Shown here: positions 56,901 through 64,000 of the stretch, one piece after another
Numbering within the stretch: the first letter of the stretch is position 1
Layout: each line of letters starts with the position of its first letter
Assembly: GCA_014898425.1 (NCBI GenBank)
Contig: RCSZ01000015.1
Span: 992,001 to 1,056,000, forward strand
Direction: 5' to 3'
DNA from: Botryotinia globosa
Taxonomy: Eukaryota > Ascomycota > Leotiomycetes > Helotiales > Sclerotiniaceae
Length of the DNA stretch: 64,000 nucleotides
Made by a program: the position numbers and the translations under genes
Notes under the pieces: model-generated
Databases searched by the model: none
The model's input: the letters and a program-made list of their open reading frames with translations, nothing else
What the model was told of the DNA's origin: nothing

Positions 56901-59900
56901 GACAAAGCAGCCCATACAGACTTGAAGTCCTGGACTTCTTCAAGAATAGCCACAAGTGCTGTATCTGCAGTTGCCGGAAGATCTAAAGCCTCTTTAGCGC
57001 GAGCAACCATTTCCGACTCTTCATGCAATTTCGTGATGCGACTTTCGAATGAACTGAGAGTTGCAGATGCCACATCTGGAGCAATGGTGCCAGATACAGG
57101 CTTTTCTTCGTTCCATTGGGCAGTAATCTCTGCAATTTTCTCTCCAACCACCCTGTCCTCTGCAGTAATCTTGGCACGTAACGCGTCGGTCTGATCTTCC
57201 ACGATTTTGGCTTTTCGAGCTAGGATTTCATTGAGAGCAGTCCATTCAGAATCGATTTGCTCCACTCCTAGCCAGTCCATAGGAAATTGATATCTTTGTC
57301 TAACAAGTGTGGTTTGCCCTTGCCTGAAAGTTTCTACCTCTGGGCCCCAAGCCTTTACCCTCCGCTTGCAGGTCTGTACAATGGTGATAAATTGCACGGC
57401 TTGTGCCGTGGATGATGCTTCTAAGGATTGCACTTCGAGATCACGTCGTGCTTTTTCAATCTCAGCATAGACCTCACGAACACGGTTTCCAAGGCGACTT
57501 CCAAATTTGATCAAGATCTCGTGTTGCCACTGATCATATTTGGCATTGACCTTTGTCTGGACCTGATCGTAGTCAATGGTAAGATGCCCGAACGATCGAC
57601 TAACTTCAGTTGTATCGAAAGTGGAGCGAGTTTTCCTAATCTCTTGCAAAAGCTGGAGCCACTTTGAGAGTTGTTCACCCAAGGTTTCATACACGAGATC
57701 AGATTGAAGATCCCATAGTGATTGAAACTGTAGCCATTTGTCAACGTAGAGACTGACTTCGTGCAGTTTTGCTTCAACGCATTTGTAGGCTCTCAGAAGT
57801 TCATCTGCACAATCTCGCGGGAGTTCTGTGAATAACTCTTCCGGATCATTGGTCGTTCCCAAGGTCATGACATACCGAGAAGCCTTGACCTTACGAAGAT
57901 GGCATACGACCCCAAGCCACTCATGTAGTTGAGAAAACCAGCTAGCTCTGGCATACTCTAGAGGCGGATCCAAGTAGATGACTTGGTTGCGCATGGAGAT
58001 CTCGTGTACCAGTCGCTTCATGGATGGCTTGTTCTCAGGTGGAGACTCAGTCAAGATACTGAAGTGCTTCCTGCGGCTGTCGTCGTTGACACCGTCAGAT
58101 CGTTCGTTTTCAAAGGTATCAATCCACACTTCGATTGCTTGTTGTAAACGTCTCAGAAGAGTGACCTTGATACGTTCATTCATTTCTCTGACCCAATAAG
58201 GCAAGTTGACATAGTTCTCGAGGTTCAATTGATCAACAGCCATCTGAATCGTTTCCAAACGGGCCTGGAATGCAGTTATTTCGTAAGGGCACTTATCTAA
58301 CTCTGCCAAGGTTTTCTGAATCGTCGCATTGATAGAAGCAAGCGTTTCTGTCTTGCTTTGTAATAAGGCAACTGAGGCAGCGATTTCACGAACAAATTGC
58401 ACATGTTTGCTCTCGGTTCGATTGGCAATGGCAGGTTCAATTGAACCCTTTGCATACGTGGGCTTGATGTGAATATCATATGAGTGCACAAAAGACTCCC
58501 ATTTCAGAGAAACTCCACGAGCAATCAAGGCCTGGACTTCGTGCTGGTACCCACTTAGAAGTATTTGAACATCGGCCATTTCGGCTATTTGACGACTGGT
58601 TTGTGTGAATGTCCGAACTGTTTCCATGAGACTCACAGCGTAGGGATATACACGCTTTGCATCCTTCGATATGTTGTTGATCTGATGAGGAACAGGGTAA
58701 TTCAACCATTGTAAATTTCGCGTCTCCTTAAAGAGCGCGATCACTTGATGGTCGAAGTTGACGGCTAATTCCAAGGCATTGTTTGCTGCACGGATTTTAT
58801 TTATGTTAAAAAGCCTGCCAGAAATGCTAACATGCTTTCGCTGCACATCATGAAGCCATGCCTCAAAGATTGGTCGAGTATCCAACTTATTGCGAAAAAG
58901 ATTGCTATCACTGAGAAGCTTTTGTCCCTCGGCGTGAAGCGCCCATTCAGTCCCAAGTACGTCTTCAACTTTTTTCATATATCCATTGAGTTGTTTCTCA
59001 ATCTGGCGAGCCCAAATAATCGCTCCCGAAACAGGAGGCAGATCTCTAAGCTGTGCCATTGCATGAGCTTCGGAATGGCCATATTGCTGCTTGAATCGCT
59101 CGTGTAGGGAAGATATATCGTGCTTCACGTTGTCAATAAGCTGCGTCTGATATTCTGTGATAGCTCCACGGATTTTTGGTCGGACAAATAGAGCATTGAA
59201 CTTAGAAAATACTCTAAACATCTCACTTGCTGTCTTGGCAGTGGCTAATCGATCTCGCAATCGGGCAATAATTGAGTTCTCGACGCGAGATGTTCGTTCA
59301 TTATAAGTACTCTCTGCTTGAATCCACAATTGCGTTCCTTCGGAAGAAACATCGAGCATATCTATATTGCTCAACGCAGCCCAAGCTTGTTTGATTTCTT
59401 CAACAGCATCCACATCGCCCATCTCTTCAACTAGAACAACTCCATTGGCTCCACCCTCTGGAACGTCATCGCCAACCTTGGGTGCTAAAACATTGATTAT
59501 CGTTCGCTGTAGCTGTTCGTGGTTATCTCTAAAGGTGCTCACATATTTCAGACGTGCTTGCAGCTCTGCGTGCTTTCCGATGATTTTTATGGGCATGAAT
59601 TTCTCGTTTCTTCGACGTGTGACTTCTCGGGCAACGTTGGTGAACTCCTTTAGATTGTCATCCCAAATGGCCCAAATTGAATCGGCGACAGACATTAACT
59701 TTCGGAAATCTCGATACTCCAAATGCATCAAGGAGCGACCGTGGAGTAGAAAGTGAAGTCGATTGTCAAGATCTGCAGAAATTGCTTCTACTAGTGGCAA
59801 AGCACGTCGAACTGGGTATGGACAAATGCGCAATTTTTTGTTCAAGTGCCCAAAAATGAGACCCAGTGCATCACCAACCTTCTGTAACGAAGTTGCTGAA

Positions 59901-61057
59901 AGCAACTCATCGAGAGGAAAATCTCGCATAAGTTGATTGTACTTCTGTACTTTATCGGTTGACTCCTTCAGCCCAGTATCGGATGTGAAGCTGAGAGTAG
60001 CCTGGAAACGTTTGGCGTGTCTTAATATCTCAAGAGTAAGCATCACTCCATCGCTGGCTAATTGTGCACCAATATTTTCAAGCGTGGACTCCATTGCAAG
60101 CCAGAACTGAATTTCCTGTGATGCAGTACCGCTTGTGGGATCCCGGGATAACTTTGTAATAGCTTGTATTGACTTGATCCATCCGTTTACTAAAGACTGC
60201 AGGTTGTTGAGGAAAGCACTGTCGTGCATCAATCTCTCCGGGATGAAGTCCACTGATGGCTTGCGTTTGCGAGCGATTGCCTCATCAAGTGCATGCTGCA
60301 CCATTGGGTGTAGTTGAAGTGTCAAATCGGGAATATCGACATTATCCTGAAGATGTCGTAAAGCCAACTCCAACTCTGCTAACTTCTTCTTGGTAGCAGA
60401 GACACCGGTCTTGGCGTCAAGCTCTGATATACCTCGGTTCCCACTCGCTGCCTGTTGTTGTTTTGTATACGCATCGAAGTATGGCACCAGCGCCAGATGC
60501 ACAAATGAATGTAAAATAGAAGCTCCCACCTGGCCATTTGTGGATTCATTCGGCAATGCTGCGCCAGGTAAATTAATAAGTTGTATTTGAGAAGATATGG
60601 GTATCGAAGGGTCTATAGGTTGCGGTCCTTTCATAAAAGCGACAGATCCGGTTGTTGAAGAAGACGAGGATATGTCCGAAGACAAACTATAGTTATACAA
60701 AATAGGACCTGCACCCTGTTAACAAACATTCTTTGGAACCAAATGAATGGGGCTTTTACTTGGATCATCTGGGGAATCCCCTGCCTCTCGTGGAACTGCA
60801 TCTTTCTGTACGTATATTACAGCTTGGTGAGATTCCGATGCAAATCTGGTGCATCGCTGAGCTGTATCAGAGTATTGTGCTTCAGAAAGAAGACTACCAG
60901 TATGCTCAAGATCATCTCGTGTTGCTCCTAGAGTGATCTCAAGAACAGATGCAAGAAAGTCAACAAGCACCTTGGGTTCCATCGAAGGAAATGTGCTCGT
61001 TCCGACCCCGTTTGCTCCATTTCCGGAGGGACTTGCGGTGGAGTCAAGCAAGCTCAT
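47921..61057 (-). CDS. nudA: Cytoplasmic dynein heavy chain
   Basis: The minus-end-directed microtubule motor moves nuclei, early endosomes and spindle components. Exons complement(47921-48382, 48431-60708, 60760-61057) give 4,345 residues. The second exon is 12,278 bases without interruption. The N-terminal tail (about 1-1400) binds intermediate chains. A linker follows, then four nucleotide-binding AAA modules: AAA1 [10 protein letters not shown] near 1932, AAA2 GNSGSGKS near 2223, AAA3 GPPGSGKT near 2591, AAA4 GVSGSGKTT near 2932. A coiled-coil stalk with the microtubule-binding tip spans roughly 3170-3460, and AAA5, AAA6 and the C-terminal region end the chain. The first intron uses the second of two AGs (TTAACAGGGTGCAG|GT), giving [15 protein letters not shown], like relatives. 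It corresponds to Aspergillus nudA, Neurospora ro-1 and yeast DYN1. Confidence in identity is near complete. Confidence 0.97.
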
Positions 61058-62217
61058 GGCTGTTGAGTTGATAATTTATTGGGTTGTATTCATCACCGGT
61101 GTATTTTTTTCTTCTTTCTATGTCATAAAGTGATCTTAGCAAAGTAAGATATTTACAATATATTGTAAGGGGGTGAATTTGTTGATTTCTGTGGTAGGAA
61201 AGTGGGTGGTAGGATGGTAGAACCCAAATATCGATGCTGTATTTAATTACGTTGATTTTGTTGTCGCGACCGCGATTTCAAACCCCTGTCGCTCTAATCA
61301 TCCCGCTCGCTAGTGTCTAGTGTCATGCAATCATTCTTGACTTCCCTCTCTTTCTCTCCTATTAATGTAACTCCCGCTTCTAGAATAAAACAGACATTTC
61401 ACTGCCGATACCGATTACCTACCTAGGCAGAGGTAGTCAGTCTTCGATATCTTCTTATCACAGCGGAGTAAATACCTCGTGGACTACATTACGATTCCGA
61501 AATGAGAATAACATGGTATTGTTTCTACATAGGAGACAGAAAGTACAATACTCATATCACATTTCCACAGTAAGATCGAGCACGCATTAAGACTTAAATG
61601 CCATGTGGTGGGAGTGCCATCTTATAGGCATTCATATTCATTCAAATAACCAATTTTTCTAATAGATATCCACACCCAAGTGCATATCCAGATCTTTCCA
61701 AGCAGTCAAATACATCCAGACGTCCGCATACATTTGTACATTCACATTCATATTTGAGGCACTCTAGGTCTTCCAAAGCAACACAAAATTTCAACACAGA
61801 TCACATAACGTTTACTCAATCGCAATAGCATGCTCATCATCTTACACTTGTCAAACTACAGAGCACTCAATGCGGGGAATGTAAAACAAGCGATCTGCAC
61901 GGTGCTAGGCATACCTAACAATAAACTTGGCTGACCTGATTTGCATTACATACCTACGTACGGCTTTTTGCAGTCTTGCAAATAACAACCAGGCCCATAT
62001 TGACAGTATGGATACTATGTACAAATTAGGTGTGATGCGTAATGCGAGAACCGACGGACGCCAAGCATGCGAATTGATGTACATTGGACTTTTATACAGT
62101 CCACCCTGGGGTTTCGGAATTTATCCAGTCGCCGTTCGTGAGATCGGTAAAAAGTTTGGGTGATAAGGAAGAGTGGAGGTTCAGAATACATGTATATTGA
62201 GACAACAACCAAACTAA
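61058..62217. other. Dynein promoter and spacer
   Basis: A 1.16-kb region upstream of the dynein gene and downstream of TOM20. It is AT-rich, with scattered short CATTCATATT repeats near 61630-61760. Short open frames (61927-62163) show no family resemblance. Confidence 0.55.
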
Positions 62218-62898
62218 TCAATCAAGGCCAACGCCAGGAATTCCACTATCCGAACCACTGCCGCCAAAAGGTCCAACATCTAAAGCTGCATCCGCTGCAA
62301 TCATTTCTGCAAGAATATCGAGGACCGGCTAGTCTTTTGTCAGTCTCTTGGTTAATAAAATTGGAATGTGAGAAGCTACCTTTGGCACTGTCTTGTCGTA
62401 GATGGATATTAAATCATTGGGCTGAGGATAAACTTTGAGTGCCTTGTAAAAACAAAGTGCTGCTTCTATGGGGTCGCCACCTGTGATCGAGTGTTAGATT
62501 CGAGACCTGGCCTGCTTCGTGAAGATCACTCACCCTCTGAGCTTAAGCCTTCTCCTCTAGCAACTTCTGACATGAAATATGCCTCTTTCTCCTCCACGTC
62601 TACGGGGAACCCATCTTCCTTGGCTTCTACAACCACTGCCTTGATAACTTCTTTTTGTCTCTCATTGTGAGCTTCCGCTTCCTCCTTCGCGACTTTTGCT
62701 TGTCGTTTCGATTCTTTCTTCAATTGTTTGCGAAAGTTTGGATCGGTGCGTCTCTTATGGTCGAAATAAATTGCGTAGGCTATGATGAGAATTGTGAGCA
62801 AATTTGGAAATTCTATTCGAGAATGGAAATCACCTACCGACCAATCCAGTAGCAACTGTGCCAACACTGGCAGCGACGATTGTGGAAGTCTGAACCAT
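62218..62898 (-). CDS. TOM20: Mitochondrial import receptor subunit Tom20
   Basis: Tom20 is the outer-membrane receptor that recognises amphipathic presequences. Exons complement(62218-62328, 62380-62480, 62534-62779, 62838-62898) give 172 residues. The N-terminal membrane anchor ([27 protein letters not shown]) is followed by [30 protein letters not shown]. The conserved [20 protein letters not shown] leads into a single TPR-like repeat ([32 protein letters not shown]) and a short Gly-rich tail. The anchor is split by the first intron. The start at 62898 restores the complete helix. It lies head to head with EXO84 (594-base spacer). Confidence 0.94.
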
Positions 62899-63492
62899 TT
62901 CGTAGAAATTTATGCAATATTAAAGAAAGATTCGGGAAGAAAAACGAAGTAGCTTATCAGCTGTGGTCGTCTACGGTATTGATGGGGTTGATCTCAAGTC
63001 TCCAAAGCTCAGAAATGTTTCTTACGGCCAAAGCTATCGATAAATTTTGGGAATTTTAAGTCCAGCGGCTCTCGGACCAATCTAAATCCACCCACCAAAT
63101 ATTTTGAAAGGACAATCGTCGCGTCCTTGTCAGATTGATTGATTGGCACTCAGTACGGGTAGCTACTAGGTAGTTCGTCGTCATAATCCTCTCACCTAGA
63201 CATTGGCTTCACAATTCAATTGAATTATTCAATATATTTATTAATTACATGATAATTGGAAATATCTTTAATTGATTTTCTTATTTTCAAGTCCAATTGA
63301 CCATATTAGGTACAGACAAACATAGCTGGAGGTGTGCGGGAGCGCTTGCTCCTTTCGGTTACTCCTACTCTGGGATATATGTCTATGGATCAACCTGAAC
63401 CTTAAAACACGTCCCTTTCGATACATAACTTCCTCATACTCATCAACTCAACCCTCTTTTTTGGCTCTTCCTGACGCCGTAACTACATAATT
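62899..63492. other. Divergent promoter region of TOM20 and EXO84
   Basis: A 594-base spacer between outward-facing starts, with an A/T-rich patch at 63215-63300. No gene or clear motif is seen. Confidence 0.55.
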
Positions 63493-64000
63493 ATGTCGGA
63501 CGAGAGGAAAGGCGTGTCTCTAAGGACTAAGAGGAAGGGTCGCCCAGCAATAAGTGCTCCCAAACAGATATCTGGTCCCATTCCACAAACCGGAGGAGAT
63601 GCTTCACGAAGTGCTGGGCAGCCATCCTTTAATGCCCCGCCCACGCAACGTCCTCAGCCTGGCGGAAAGGTATGTCAAAGTTTATCTTAAGTTCTCTTGT
63701 TAGAAAGGTCTAGTTATTTTTGGTATGGCGGCTAATAGAAGTCATAGACATCTGATCTAGTGAAACGGCGATACTCTACTCGATTTAACAATCTTCCCTC
63801 TGACTTCGACCCTTCCGCTCCTCCTCTCCCATCTGTTCCCAATTTACCAGCTCAGTATGCCCCAGCAAATGACCGTTCACGAGGTCCCTCGCCGGCGAGA
63901 GGACCTGGCTTGGTAGTAGACCAACGAGCTCTGCGCGATCCCAATTTGAGGCCAGATGTGTACGTAGCGGGACTACTAAGTGATGCATCGGAACAAGATA
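63493..64000 (+). CDS. EXO84: Exocyst complex component Exo84, N-terminal part (cut by window end)
   Basis: Exo84 is part of the octameric exocyst that tethers secretory vesicles at growing tips. Exon 1 (63493-63669) and exon 2 (63748 to the window edge) give 143 visible residues. The N-terminus is basic and Pro-rich (MSDERKGVSLRTKRKGRPA). After the phase-0 intron comes TSDLVKRRYSTRFNNLPSDFDPSAPPLPSVPNLPAQY, then VDQRALRDPNLRPDVYVAGLLSDASEQD, the conserved run that starts the folded region in fungal Exo84. The PH-like domain and helical bundles lie beyond the window. The RRYSTRF and ALRDPNL..DASEQD pattern makes the family assignment good despite truncation. Confidence 0.85.

Noticed and set aside
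48173..60590. Many plus-strand open frames of 60-143 codons opposite the dynein gene
   Set aside because: They are antisense shadows of a strongly conserved coding exon and lack any independent support.

Overview
The window is nuclear DNA of a filamentous ascomycete. Most genes carry one to four short introns of about 50-80 bases with GT..AG ends and CTAAC-like branch sites. Spacers are short, strands alternate, and the proteins are typical of Pezizomycotina: a cytoplasmic dynein heavy chain of about 4,345 residues, a gephyrin-type molybdenum cofactor fusion, a HAL-type kinase, a divergent histone H4, and an AA9 oxidase with a chitin-binding tail. A leotiomycete of the Botrytis/Sclerotinia kind is my best guess. 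That is an inference from general resemblance, not a proven placement.

Layout. 1-166: tail of an unidentified gene. 888-2179 (-): Rho GDI. 3993-5468 (+): Bqt4-like tail-anchored nuclear-envelope protein. 6076-9315 (+): large disordered, probably nuclear protein. 10012-19945 is a dense housekeeping block: Bub3 (-), GPN2 GTPase (+), Pop5 (-), gephyrin-like CnxE (+), a Cys/Gln-rich unknown (+), V-ATPase c'' (-) and TFIIA-gamma (+). 19946-26213 is sparse, with two intronless orphan ORFs and a 360-bp AT-rich inverted-repeat element. 26214-36767: TMEM42/EamA-like membrane protein (+), HIRAN-SNF2-RING helicase (-), Pmp3-like protein (+), histone H4 variant (-), Svf1 (-) and mitochondrial uL11 (+). 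39409-46363 (+): HAL4/SAT4-type kinase, Hsp10, and AA9-CBM18 oxidase. 47921-61057 (-): dynein heavy chain. 62218-62898 (-): Tom20. 63493 to the end (+): the start of Exo84.

The genes do not form a metabolic cluster. Several share themes: chromosome segregation and nuclear architecture (Bub3, dynein, Bqt4, H4 variant), RNA polymerase and RNA processing (GPN2, Pop5, TFIIA-gamma), mitochondrial biogenesis (Tom20, Hsp10, uL11m), and polarity or exocytosis (RhoGDI, Exo84, dynein). Head-to-head pairs with short shared promoters are frequent (Pop5/CnxE 182 bp, Vma16/TFIIA-gamma 258 bp). GPN2 and Pop5 meet tail to tail with 5 bp between their stop codons.

I found no clearly new multi-gene system. 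The items most worth a second look are the histone H4 variant with Arg at the K16 position, an apparent frameshift in the AA9-CBM18 gene, the pogo-like inverted-repeat element, the histidine-rich linker in CnxE, and the Bqt4 membrane anchor whose second half is encoded after a retainable intron. All exon boundaries were read by eye and checked for reading-frame continuity. None is supported here by transcript data.
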